A DNA stretch of 64,000 nt, taken from the NCBI GenBank assembly GCA_013112715.1, contig JABFGB010000011.1, positions 62,001 through 126,000 of the forward strand, in the 5' to 3' direction. The notes beneath the pieces were generated by a model, which saw only the letters and a program-made list of their open reading frames with translations, searched no databases and had not been told where the DNA came from. Positions 1-8,111 of this stretch are shown piece after piece. Each line of letters begins with the position of its first letter. Within the stretch, counting starts at the first letter, position 1. The DNA comes from Chloroflexota bacterium. GTDB lineage: Bacteria; Chloroflexota; Anaerolineae; Aggregatilineales; J027. Made by a program: the position numbers and the translations under genes.

Positions 1-635
1 CGCAGCGATTCCTCGCCAAAATCCGCGAAATCTGTGACAAACACGGCATTGTCATGATTGCCGACGAAATTCAATGTGGGTTTGGGCGTACAGGCAAATT
101 ATTCGCCATCGAATACAGCGGGATTGTCCCCGACCTCATCACTACAGCGAAATCGTTGGGGGCGGGGATGCCGATTAGCGCCGTGACGGGCCGCGTCGAA
201 ATCATGGATGCCCCACATCTGGGTGGGGTGGGTGGCACGTATGGTGGTAATCCACTGGCCTGTGTCGCCGCGATAGAAGCCGTCGAAATCATCCGCCAGC
301 CCGAATTTTTGATACGGGTCAATCAAATTGGCAATATTATGCACGAGGTGATGTGCGGCTGGATGGACAAAGTGGAGGTGATTGGCGATGTGCGTGGCCT
401 CGGCTCGATGATGCTGGTCGAATTTGTCAAAGATCGCCTGACCAAAGAACCTGCCGCCGCCGAAACCCTGCAAATCATCAAACTGGCGACCTCACGGGGG
501 GTGGTCTTGATTCGGGCGGGGTTGTTTAGCAATGGGATTCGCTTATTGCCGCCACTGGTGATTAGCGACGAACAGCTATATGAAGGGTTGAATGTGTTGG
601 GTGATGCGATTCAAGAGGTCGCGGCGGCAGGATGA
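1..635 (+). CDS. Class III PLP-dependent aminotransferase, C-terminal part (4-aminobutyrate aminotransferase-like)
   Basis: The gene enters from upstream and is read in the frame starting at base 3; the first visible residues are QRFLAKIREICDKHG. The segment MIADEIQCGFGRTGKLFA is the class III aminotransferase motif whose Asp contacts the pyridine nitrogen of PLP. ITTAKSLGAGMPISAV carries the Lys expected to form the Schiff base, and GGTYGGNPLACVAA is the conserved substrate/phosphate loop. Family knowledge: these enzymes move an amino group from omega-amino acids such as GABA to 2-oxoglutarate. The stop codon overlaps the next ATG (ATGA at 632), so translation is coupled to the amidohydrolase. 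An aldehyde dehydrogenase two genes on suggests aminotransferase plus semialdehyde oxidation. The exact substrate cannot be read from the sequence; the N-terminal half lies outside the window. Confidence 0.88.
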   Translation, partial: QRFLAKIREICDKHGIVMIADEIQCGFGRTGKLFAIEYSGIVPDLITTAKSLGAGMPISAVTGRVEIMDAPHLGGVGGTYGGNPLACVAAIEAVEIIRQPEFLIRVNQIGNIMHEVMCGWMDKVEVIGDVRGLGSMMLVEFVKDRLTKEPAAAETLQIIKLATSRGVVLIRAGLFSNGIRLLPPLVISDEQLYEGLNVLGDAIQEVAAAG

Positions 636-2200
636 TTTTTTATAACGGCACATTGCTGACCCAAGACCCATCTCAACCCGTCGCTGAGGCACTCGCCGTC
701 GAAAATGGCCGGATTGTTGCAGTGGGATCACGGGCCGAGATTGAAAATATAGCCAAGTCGGACACCCGTCGGATTGATTTGGGGGGACGCACGCTTATTC
801 CGGGATTCAACGATGCCCATGTCCATGTTTGGAAGGTGGGTCATCTGTTGACGACCCTATTGGATGTACGCGATGTGCGGAGCATCCCTTCACTTCAATC
901 GTCCATTCAAGGTTTTAGTGACCGTTTGCCCGATGGGGCATGGTTGATGGGACGGGGCTATAACGAGGCGGTTATGTCCGAGGGCCGCCACCCCACACGC
1001 TATGATTTGGACGCCGTGCTGCCAGATCGTCCCGCCTATCTCATCCGTACCTGTGCCCATATTGCCGTTGTCAACAGCAGGGCACTCGAAATAGCAGGCA
1101 TCACCGCTGATACCGAACCGCCGCCGGGTGGGGTGATTGACCGTGATGAACACGGCGAACCGAACGGCATTTTGCGTGAAACAGCGATGGGCCTTGTATT
1201 TAATCGTATTCCTGCTCCTACCTCCGCCGAATATGAGGCCATGCTGCTGGCGGCGACTCGGCATCATCTTGAATTGGGCATTACCAGCGCGACTGACCCC
1301 GGTGTCATGCCCGAACTGCTCTCGGTCTATCACCAGATGGATGCGGAACAAAAATTCACCCATCGGCTCAATGTGATGGCGATTCGGCGGCCTGATGGGG
1401 GCACAGAAACCCTGCCTTTGCCGGAGCGGTATCTGTCGAATCATCTGCGTGTGGATTCGGTGAAATTTTTTGCGGATGGGGCGTTGAGTGGGGCGGCGGC
1501 GGCTTTGAGCATCCCCTATCGTAATCTGATAACAAAGGGTGTTTTGCGTTTTGAGGCGGATGAATTTTTTGAATTGGCACGCGAGGCGCATATCACAGGC
1601 TTGCGGATTGGCACACATGCCATTGGGGATCGGGCGCTGGAAATGGTCTTAAGTACCTATGAGCGCCTGAATGCGCTGGGGCCGCGTATCCGCCATCGCA
1701 TCGAACATTTTGGCTTGGCCTCTCCCGAACATATGCGGCGGGCCAAAGCACTTGGGGTGATGGTCGCCCCGCAGACCATTTTTCTGTATGCACTGGGGGC
1801 AAATTTTCGGCGCTATCTGCCGGACGAATTGATGCCGCGTTGTTATCCGGTGCGGGAGATGCTCGAAGCTGGCTTGACAGTGGCGCTTTCATCGGATGCC
1901 CCTGTCGTGAAAGATGATAACCCCTTGCGTGGGATGCAAGCGGCGATTTTGCGGGCCGACCCCACTGGCGCGACGATTGCCCCCGAACAGGCCATCAGTG
2001 CGGAACAAGCGTTGTATTGTTATACAATGGGGGGAGCAACTGCCAGCGGCGATGAGGAGAATCGTGGCAGTCTATCAGTGGGTAAATGGGCCGACTTTGC
2101 GGTGTTGAGTGATAACCCGTTGAAGGTTGACCCGGCAGCCTTAACCGATCTTCAAGTAGACATGACTTTTGTGGGCGGCAAGCTCGTATTTGAGAGGTAG
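632..2200 (+). CDS. YtcJ-like metal-dependent amidohydrolase
   Basis: A 522-residue protein with the amidohydrolase 3 layout: a small N-terminal beta-sandwich (residues 1-55), the metal-binding HxH of strand 1 ([10 protein letters not shown]63 and H65), the KFFADG segment near the middle, then THAIGDRA and RHRIEHFG with further ligand histidines, and LSSDAPV supplying the catalytic Asp. The C-terminus closes the sandwich with GKWADFAVL. Family members hydrolyse C-N bonds of amides or formylated amines, but few substrates are known. Its start overlaps the aminotransferase stop by four bases and the aldehyde dehydrogenase begins 9 bases after its end, so the three are one transcription unit. 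It may release an amine or amino acid for the aminotransferase; that is inference. Confidence 0.88.
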   Translation: MIFYNGTLLTQDPSQPVAEALAVENGRIVAVGSRAEIENIAKSDTRRIDLGGRTLIPGFNDAHVHVWKVGHLLTTLLDVRDVRSIPSLQSSIQGFSDRLPDGAWLMGRGYNEAVMSEGRHPTRYDLDAVLPDRPAYLIRTCAHIAVVNSRALEIAGITADTEPPPGGVIDRDEHGEPNGILRETAMGLVFNRIPAPTSAEYEAMLLAATRHHLELGITSATDPGVMPELLSVYHQMDAEQKFTHRLNVMAIRRPDGGTETLPLPERYLSNHLRVDSVKFFADGALSGAAAALSIPYRNLITKGVLRFEADEFFELAREAHITGLRIGTHAIGDRALEMVLSTYERLNALGPRIRHRIEHFGLASPEHMRRAKALGVMVAPQTIFLYALGANFRRYLPDELMPRCYPVREMLEAGLTVALSSDAPVVKDDNPLRGMQAAILRADPTGATIAPEQAISAEQALYCYTMGGATASGDEENRGSLSVGKWADFAVLSDNPLKVDPAALTDLQVDMTFVGGKLVFER

Positions 2201-2209
2201 AAACACAAC

Positions 2210-3664
2210 ATGGACGTGCAGTATCAAGGTCATTATAAGCAGTACATCGGCGGCAATTGGGTGGAAGCCAGCAACGGCGGTCTTTGGGAATTGGTCAATC
2301 CCGCCACCGAAGAAATTATTCAGGTCATCCCCTTTGGCAATGGCGATGATGCCGAAGCCGCCATCGAAGCCGCCGAAAAAGCCTTTTTGTCATGGTCACA
2401 CCAAACACCCTATAAACGTGCCGACGTGCTGAAAAAAGCCGCCGATCTAATGCGAAGCCGTGCGGGTGATCTCGCCAAAATTACGACACAGGAATCGGGT
2501 AAGCCCTATGCTCAGGCCAAAGGCGAATGGATTGTGGCGGGGGATTTGTTTGAATGGTTCGCTGAGGAAGGCAAGCGCTCCTATGGTCGCGTCATTCCTC
2601 CCCGACGTGGCAATACGCGCCTGACCGTCATTAAACAGCCGATTGGCGTAGTGGGTGTAATTACGGCGTGGAATTTCCCAGCCTATAATCCAGCACGGGC
2701 GTGGGCAGCGGCATTGGCGGCGGGCTGCACCGTCGTCGCTCGCCCCTCCGAATTTACCCCTCTGACCGCGATGGAAATGACCAACATTTTAGTTGAGGCA
2801 GGTATCCCGGCAGGCGTCTTTAACTTAATTAACGGTGACGCCGAATCAATGGGGCAGGCCTTTTTGAATCATCCCGCCTGTCGCAAAATCAGCTTTACAG
2901 GTAGCACACGGGTAGGTCGAATTTTGATGGATGGCGCATCGCGCACCCATACCCGCCTGTCATTGGAATTGGGTGGTAATGCCCCGGTGCTGGTTTTCCC
3001 GGATGTCAATGTCGAGGCGGTAGCCCTCGCCGCCGTTCAAGCTAAATATCGTAACAATGGACAGGTGTGTACCGCACCACAGCGATTTTTAGTCCACAGC
3101 CACGTCATGGAAGAATTTGTGGATAAGGTCGTCCCTGCTGTTGAAAAACTCAAGGTTGGTAATGGCTTGGAAAAGGATATTGATGTCGGGCCGCTGATTA
3201 ACGCCAAGCAGCGCGAACGGGTGGAACGCATGGTCAGCGAAGGTGTGATTGATGGCGCACAGGTGCTGGTGGGTGGGCAGCGTCCCCTGCATCTGGAAAA
3301 AGGCTATTTTTACCAACCAACGGTGTTGCTAAATGTGAAGCCGCATGACCGGGTGTATCACGAGGAAATTTTTGGTCCCGTCATGCCGATTGTGCCGTTT
3401 AATGATATTGAAGAGGGTCTAGCCTTAGCCAACAGCACCCCCTATGGTTTGTCGGCCTACGTGTTTACCAATGATCTGAACACCGCGATTCGTGCCTATG
3501 AAGGACTGGAGGCAGGTTTGATCGGGGTCAATGAATGGTATCCACAGGCTACTGAAGCCCCATTCCCCGGTTGGAAACAAAGCGGACTTGGCATGGAGGC
3601 AGGCGAAGAGGGGTTGTCGGAATATCTGGAAACCAAATTGGTGGCGATTGGTGGTTTGAAATAG
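2210..3664 (+). CDS. Aldehyde dehydrogenase (succinate-semialdehyde dehydrogenase-like)
   Basis: A full-length 484-residue NAD(P)-dependent aldehyde dehydrogenase. The cofactor region contains GVITAWNFPAYNPARAWAAA and FTGSTRVGR. The general base Glu is E253 in LELGGNAP and the catalytic nucleophile is C287 in NNGQVCTAPQRF. EEIFGPVMP and the C-terminal PFPGWKQSGLGMEAGEEG motif are also present. The last is typical of the GabD/succinate-semialdehyde and related semialdehyde branches. It follows the aminotransferase and amidohydrolase with a 9-base gap, so the likely job is to oxidise the aldehyde left by transamination. An aldehyde other than succinate semialdehyde is quite possible. Confidence 0.9.
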   Translation: MDVQYQGHYKQYIGGNWVEASNGGLWELVNPATEEIIQVIPFGNGDDAEAAIEAAEKAFLSWSHQTPYKRADVLKKAADLMRSRAGDLAKITTQESGKPYAQAKGEWIVAGDLFEWFAEEGKRSYGRVIPPRRGNTRLTVIKQPIGVVGVITAWNFPAYNPARAWAAALAAGCTVVARPSEFTPLTAMEMTNILVEAGIPAGVFNLINGDAESMGQAFLNHPACRKISFTGSTRVGRILMDGASRTHTRLSLELGGNAPVLVFPDVNVEAVALAAVQAKYRNNGQVCTAPQRFLVHSHVMEEFVDKVVPAVEKLKVGNGLEKDIDVGPLINAKQRERVERMVSEGVIDGAQVLVGGQRPLHLEKGYFYQPTVLLNVKPHDRVYHEEIFGPVMPIVPFNDIEEGLALANSTPYGLSAYVFTNDLNTAIRAYEGLEAGLIGVNEWYPQATEAPFPGWKQSGLGMEAGEEGLSEYLETKLVAIGGLK

Positions 3665-3673
3665 GAGGGAGCG

Positions 3674-4303
3674 ATGGCTGAGAAGTTGCTGCCAATGGAA
3701 AATGTAGTCGCGGTTGGGGTGTCCTATGAGGATTACCTTGAACACTACGCATCGGACTTTTATGAATGGATAGATGGAGTAGTTATCAAAATGACACCGA
3801 TTCACGAGCGACACGATTTATTGACAGCTTATCTTAGGGCCATATTTGATATCTATTTTGCGCTAAAACCGTTTGGAATCGTCCGGTCTGCCCCTTTCAG
3901 CATGAAATTGGAGGCTGTGCCGTCTACTCGTGAACCCGACCTGCAAGTCATCCTGAACGAAAACCCGTTTTATACGCCAACAGGAATGCAAGGACCTGCG
4001 GATTTATGTATCAAGGTCGTCTCGTTGGAAAGTATTGAACGCGATCATGGCACGAAACTGGGCGAATATGAAAAGGGTGGGGTGGGTGAATATTGGATTA
4101 TTGACCCGCTCCGCCGCGAGGCTCGATTTATGCGCCTAGATAAACTAGAAGGACGTTATCTGGCCTATCGTGAAGATGAAAACGGCGATTATCAAAGCCC
4201 AAACTTACCGGGACTGCTGCTGCATGTACCAACACTTTGGCTTGATCCTTTGCCGAATCCGCTGCAAATCGCCGATGCGATAAAGGCAATGGTGGCTGAA
4301 TAA
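3674..4303 (+). CDS. Uma2-family protein (PD-(D/E)xK fold, probably inactive)
   Basis: A 209-residue protein with the Uma2 (DUF820) pattern: an N-terminal YEDYLEHYASDFYEWIDGVV segment, STREPDLQVIL with the conserved Asp (D89), a strand ending in VVSLES, and KLGEYEKGGVGEYWIIDP. In family members the strand before the conserved Ser normally reads (V/I)EVxS, with Glu as a metal ligand. Here the codon is AAG (K114) in DLCIKVVS, so a predicted nuclease ligand is lost. The start has a good ribosome site (GGAGGGAGCG). It lies 9 bases after the dehydrogenase and ends the operon. Uma2 proteins are expanded in cyanobacteria and Chloroflexota and mostly have unknown function. Confidence 0.82.
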   Translation: MAEKLLPMENVVAVGVSYEDYLEHYASDFYEWIDGVVIKMTPIHERHDLLTAYLRAIFDIYFALKPFGIVRSAPFSMKLEAVPSTREPDLQVILNENPFYTPTGMQGPADLCIKVVSLESIERDHGTKLGEYEKGGVGEYWIIDPLRREARFMRLDKLEGRYLAYREDENGDYQSPNLPGLLLHVPTLWLDPLPNPLQIADAIKAMVAE

Positions 4304-4313
4304 ATGAATTGAC

Positions 4314-4352
4314 ACCACCCAGTTCAAGCTAAGGACTGGGTGGTTTTTCTTT
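4314..4352 (+). terminator. Rho-independent terminator of the aminotransferase operon
   Basis: Arms ACCACCCAGT (4314-4323) and ACTGGGTGGT (4335-4344) form a perfect 10-bp stem with an 11-base loop, followed by TTTTCTTTT. It sits 10 bases after the Uma2 stop codon. Confidence 0.92.
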
Positions 4353-4424
4353 TGATTGGCAGTACCACATATTTCCCCCGATAACGGCCATTTTATGCCA
4401 TTCCAATATGACCATCACGTATAG

Positions 4425-4446
4425 ATTCGTAACCGTGGTTACGAAT
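4425..4446. promoter_or_regulatory. Perfect 22-bp operator-like palindrome
   Basis: Arms ATTCGTAACC (4425-4434) and GGTTACGAAT (4437-4446) are exact inverted copies separated by GT. It lies in the 252-base space between two convergent genes (Uma2 ends at 4303, the amidotransferase-like gene ends at 4556). It has no U-run on either strand, so it does not look like a terminator. The form suits a homodimeric repressor site, but no gene start is adjacent. The rest of this spacer holds the upstream terminator and otherwise shows nothing recognisable. Confidence 0.5.
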
Positions 4447-4555
4447 TCAAATTATACTTATATAACCCGCAGTAATAGAACGTGTATTCTATGAAATTTT
4501 GGACTGTATGGCGATATATTTTACATTGGATTCAGTTCTAATGTTTCTATCAACT

Positions 4556-5314
4556 TTATCGCCCTGCCAGCCAATGAATCATCTGACGCCAAAAGGTCGA
4601 ATAGTGCGGCCAGTGGACAAAATCACCTGCCCAGTGCGGCGCAAAATCCGAGGCAAAAATGGCGGTACGACCCTTTTGATAATCCCAACACGCGATAAAC
4701 GGGTCGCCTTGATAACTGGCAACCTGTGTCGCGCCGTCCTTGAGGGTCAATCGGTTATAGCCGCACAACGTCCAAGCCGCCTCATCCCACGCCAGATTTT
4801 GGACGATGGGGTGGTCAGGCAGGTCAATTTGAAAACGAAATCCCTGTACCACTTCCACCCGATCATCGTGGCGGGCGATATTCACGGGTAGCAAAGTTTC
4901 GATAGGGGTGTCATACCAACGGGCAATCCCATTCAGGCCCGCGAACGAGAGATACCCCCCGACCATGAGGAACCCACCGCCCTGTTCCACAAAATCGCGC
5001 ACCATACCGATGCGATCAGGCCCAAGAGGATAAGTGTAAGGTGGGGTCAGGCCGGGGTAAAAAATCATTGAATTAAAGCCGACATCGCTGAAAATTACGA
5101 CATCATATTGGCCCAATTCGGCTGGGGTGGTAGGGAATTCAGCCGCGACACCGTGCGGGGTGATGTGCCGAACTTCGATAGATGGCTCATTTGCCATTGC
5201 CTCTCGAAACCAGCGTCCATTGTCATTGAAATACGACTGCTCAATGACATCCGCCCCGACCAGATAGCGAATGAGTACGACTTCTGAATCCCCAACATAC
5301 AACACTCGTATCAT
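4556..5314 (-). CDS. Glutamine amidotransferase-like protein (PF07090-type)
   Basis: A 252-residue protein that begins MIRVLYVGDSEV and keeps the class I amidotransferase fold landmarks: YDVVIFSDVGFN, RDFVEQGGGFLMVGGYLSF at the nucleophile elbow, and late RTAIFASDFAPHW. The elbow has Gly-Tyr-Leu where active glutaminases carry Cys, so it is probably not a glutaminase. Related proteins are described as putative glutamine amidotransferases of unknown role. The ATG has a strong ribosome site (GGGGGTGG, spacing about 5). It is 25 bases downstream of the secreted SH3 protein on the same strand and probably shares its transcript. Confidence 0.75.
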   Translation of the reverse strand: MIRVLYVGDSEVVLIRYLVGADVIEQSYFNDNGRWFREAMANEPSIEVRHITPHGVAAEFPTTPAELGQYDVVIFSDVGFNSMIFYPGLTPPYTYPLGPDRIGMVRDFVEQGGGFLMVGGYLSFAGLNGIARWYDTPIETLLPVNIARHDDRVEVVQGFRFQIDLPDHPIVQNLAWDEAAWTLCGYNRLTLKDGATQVASYQGDPFIACWDYQKGRTAIFASDFAPHWAGDFVHWPHYSTFWRQMIHWLAGR

Positions 5315-5339
5315 ATGCCACCCCCATGCCTAACTGGAT

Positions 5340-7208
5340 TTAGTTAATCGGCTCCATAAAATAGCCTTCGAGATCACCTTCTGCTGACCAGCCAATCGTC
5401 CCGTTTGTCAGTTGGATTTGATACCATGTATAACGTCCACCTGTGCAATCCGGGCCACCAATTACAATAAACTGTGTGCCTTCTGGCATTTCCAACAGGA
5501 ACGCCCCATTGGGAGTGTCACGTACCCGCAATGGCTGCCCGTCGGTAAAGGCGACCTGCCCGCGTCCACCAACGGCCATACGGGTAGGTGGGGTATCGGG
5601 ACAAACCACCGCGCCGCCAACATTACCGGGGAGCGTGATTTCGGTTAAGGCAAAGAGGCTACCGGGTGGAGTTACCCACGCCAGTTGCACTTCTTGGGGT
5701 TGAACGGGTTGCCATAGGATTGTGCCAGCGGCTGGATTGGCGGTTAGATGCGATGAGACGACCCCATCGGCGTTGACGCTCAAAAAGCCCGTTGGCGTGC
5801 CTAATACGTCCAGAATGGTGTTAGGTAGTGGTGTAATGGTGCGGTTGGACATGGCGAGGGCGTTCCATGTGGTGGCGAAATCTTCCCCAGACGAGGCAAA
5901 CATCGCCAATGCGCCATTGGAGGCCCATTTGGTATCAAAGTGATATTTGGTAGCATCCGTCAACAAAATCTCCGTTCCGGCGGATGTCGTTTGCGCTACC
6001 GAGTTAAAGGACGTGAACGGGCCATTGGCAGGCAAAACAGGTGCGGCGGCATTCTCATGAGGGAACAGAACTGCTTCATTGGTGGGCAAAACATCTTGGG
6101 TGGTGTGGTTATAGGCGCTGACTTCAACTGCATTGGCGTTCGGGTGCCAGTTCAGCGTATCGAGCGTAGGGCCGCCCTCGGTACCCGCCGGAGTCAATTG
6201 GAAATGTATGGAGTCGTTGCCGAAATAGACCGTCATCGGGAAAAAGGTCCCGGCAGGTGCGGCAATGGATGGAAGTTGACCTGCCAGTGTGGTTACGGCG
6301 GGGGGGCTGTACAGTAATTGATAGAGGGCATTGCCTGTTGCGGTATCAAAGACCACCATCTTCCATCCGGCATTTGCCAGCCCAAAGCCCGTATAAAAAC
6401 CGACGACGTATTGGGAGGAAGCTGGGTTAAAGACATAGGGGGATTTGACGACTGCCCCATAACGTGCCCCAAGATGGATTTCTTCACCCGGCCCCGCTTG
6501 GTAGACGCTGATGAATGTGGCGGTTGCCAATGAATAGAGGCCAATGGCTTCGACCCCACCTTGCACCCTAGCGGCTATCAGCATATAGCGACCATCGCGT
6601 GAAAAGGTCACTTGTGGAGAATAGCCTTCCTCTGCGATTTCATTCGGCAGCTTGGGGCGGGCAATGCGGGCCTGTTCGCCGTTGGGGTTGAGCAGGATCA
6701 ACTGTTCGGTCTCGCCATATTGATAAACCCACGCATACCATTGGGCTTGGGACAATTCTTTGACAGTAGTAGGAGCGTTCACGGTTCCAACGGCGGGTGT
6801 GCTGACCCCCGGTGGCACAGTGATGCCAACGCTGCGTGGATCAGGCCGACCATTGACGCACAAAATCACGATTAGACCGTCAGCGCTGACCCGATAATTA
6901 TATTCAGGGCCGTCCAGCGGAAATTGGATGTCAACGTCATAGCCACGAATGGTTTGTTGAGTATAGGCTTGTCCTTCGGCGGGGCAGTCTAGGCTGGCGT
7001 CGTTATAAATTCTTTCGACCCAATCATAAAAGGAGTTTTGGGGCGTGACTTCTTGACCCAACACCACACTCAAGTTTGCCATCGCTTTAAGGACATAATC
7101 CGGGGGTGGGTCGGATTGAGCGTGCGTGCGGGTAAGGGGGAGTACGGTTAGGCTAAGGGCCAGTAAAAGCGTTATCCGCAGTAGAGTGGGGAGTAATTTG
7201 CGCTGCAT
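5340..7208 (-). CDS. Secreted beta-propeller-like protein with C-terminal SH3-like domain
   Basis: A 622-residue exported protein. The signal peptide is residues 1-30 (RKLLPTLLRITLLLALSLTV core, cleavage probably after THA-Q). A region with two cysteines (SLDCPAEG, VILCVNG) follows, then a long stretch with WD/TolB-like strands such as VTFSRDGRYMLIAARVQG. The last 90 residues form a bacterial SH3-like domain (LRVRDTPNGAFLLEMPEGTQFIVIGG and TWYQIQLTNGTIGWSAEGDL), a type often found in envelope proteins. The start is set by GAGGAGG 8 bases upstream. No enzymatic motif is visible; the cellular role is unknown. Confidence 0.75.
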   Translation of the reverse strand: MQRKLLPTLLRITLLLALSLTVLPLTRTHAQSDPPPDYVLKAMANLSVVLGQEVTPQNSFYDWVERIYNDASLDCPAEGQAYTQQTIRGYDVDIQFPLDGPEYNYRVSADGLIVILCVNGRPDPRSVGITVPPGVSTPAVGTVNAPTTVKELSQAQWYAWVYQYGETEQLILLNPNGEQARIARPKLPNEIAEEGYSPQVTFSRDGRYMLIAARVQGGVEAIGLYSLATATFISVYQAGPGEEIHLGARYGAVVKSPYVFNPASSQYVVGFYTGFGLANAGWKMVVFDTATGNALYQLLYSPPAVTTLAGQLPSIAAPAGTFFPMTVYFGNDSIHFQLTPAGTEGGPTLDTLNWHPNANAVEVSAYNHTTQDVLPTNEAVLFPHENAAAPVLPANGPFTSFNSVAQTTSAGTEILLTDATKYHFDTKWASNGALAMFASSGEDFATTWNALAMSNRTITPLPNTILDVLGTPTGFLSVNADGVVSSHLTANPAAGTILWQPVQPQEVQLAWVTPPGSLFALTEITLPGNVGGAVVCPDTPPTRMAVGGRGQVAFTDGQPLRVRDTPNGAFLLEMPEGTQFIVIGGPDCTGGRYTWYQIQLTNGTIGWSAEGDLEGYFMEPIN

Positions 7209-7348
7209 AGGCTGTACCTCCTCGGGGTTGCCACAAATTGGGAAATATCAGGGGTCATGTTTATGTCGAGAACCAAAACCATTTCGGTTCGTAGATCAAG
7301 CAAAGACCATTATAGCGAACAAAAGATAGCGATTCTAACGAGAATTGA

Positions 7349-7376
7349 TTGCAGTCGTCGCTAAATGTCGTACAAT
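7349..7376 (+). promoter_or_regulatory. Possible promoter for the 7479 gene
   Basis: A -10 hexamer TACAAT (7371-7376) is preceded at 16 bases by TTGCAG (7349-7354). Transcription would begin near 7383 and leave an untranslated leader of about 95 bases. The match in the -35 box is weak. Confidence 0.35.
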
Positions 7377-7478
7377 CAAAATACCAAACAAAAATTTTGT
7401 GGAATATTTACCCAGTTTGACGACACAGCACCCGTAGGATTGCGGACACGAAAAGTATATTTTGGTGGGAGCAACTTC

Positions 7479-7913
7479 ATGAACACTGGATTAGATTCGA
7501 CCAACAGCGAGCCGAGGGAAATTGCCCCCGGACTAACTCAAGAATGGCTGCATGGGGGGCAGGTTGAGTTTTTTAAATTGACCGACGCCACCCGTGAAAG
7601 CGTTGACGCATGGATTGATGCCGCCCTTGAAACATTGGCACAGTGGCCCGCCAATCGTCCCTATTATGGCCTTATACAAATGACGCTCTCAGCAGCCCAT
7701 GTGATTATTGCCAATGGGTTTGCCCGCCAACGCATTGAAGAATTGGCAAAAGCCTTTCCGGCTATCGGGGGGTATCAGGCGATTTTGCTGCCACGCATGG
7801 TTATGAAGAATGTTTCAGGGTTTGTAGAGCGCCTATTTGAAGGATCGAATCGTCCGCCCCAAGTATTCTACGATATGGATTATCTGTTTGCGTGGCTCGA
7901 TGAGCAGCTTTAG
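7479..7913 (+). CDS. Conserved-looking hypothetical protein, 144 residues
   Basis: I do not recognise the family with certainty. The frame is open from 7365, but the ATG at 7479 has a good ribosome site (GGTGGGAG, spacing 7) and gives a sensible start (MNTGLDSTNSEPREI). The protein alternates short strands and helices (QVEFFKLTDATRESVDAWIDAALETL, GGYQAILLPRMVMKNVSGFVERL) and ends YDMDYLFAWLDEQL. The length and pattern resemble small SpoIIAA/STAS-like alpha-beta proteins, which is only a suggestion. It is monocistronic: a terminator follows at 7964 and the TPR gene starts about 200 bases on. Confidence 0.6.
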   Translation: MNTGLDSTNSEPREIAPGLTQEWLHGGQVEFFKLTDATRESVDAWIDAALETLAQWPANRPYYGLIQMTLSAAHVIIANGFARQRIEELAKAFPAIGGYQAILLPRMVMKNVSGFVERLFEGSNRPPQVFYDMDYLFAWLDEQL

Positions 7914-7963
7914 CCGCCCCAAATCGCCAGCGTGCAAAAATATCGGTTAGAGGGTATAGTAAA

Positions 7964-7998
7964 AAGCACTGACTACTGGTTCAGTGCTTAATTGTTTT
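7964..7998 (+). terminator. Rho-independent terminator after the 7479 gene
   Basis: Stem AAGCACTGA (7964-7972) with TCAGTGCTT (7981-7989) and an 8-base loop, then AATTGTTTTT. It separates the small gene from the TPR cluster. Confidence 0.75.
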
Positions 7999-8111
7999 TG
8001 GCCTAAGCGCACCCGTCGCCTTCGCGTACTATTTTCGCGCCGTATCTATTTTGATTACAATGGTAAGGAACTCTGGCACCTCACTGGCAATTTTCGAGTA
8101 AACAGACCACT

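Noticed and set aside
890..1618. A 242-codon minus-strand frame inside the amidohydrolase gene
   Set aside because: The overlapping plus-strand gene has clear amidohydrolase motifs; the antisense product is Arg/His-rich without domains, as is usual for shadow frames in biased DNA.
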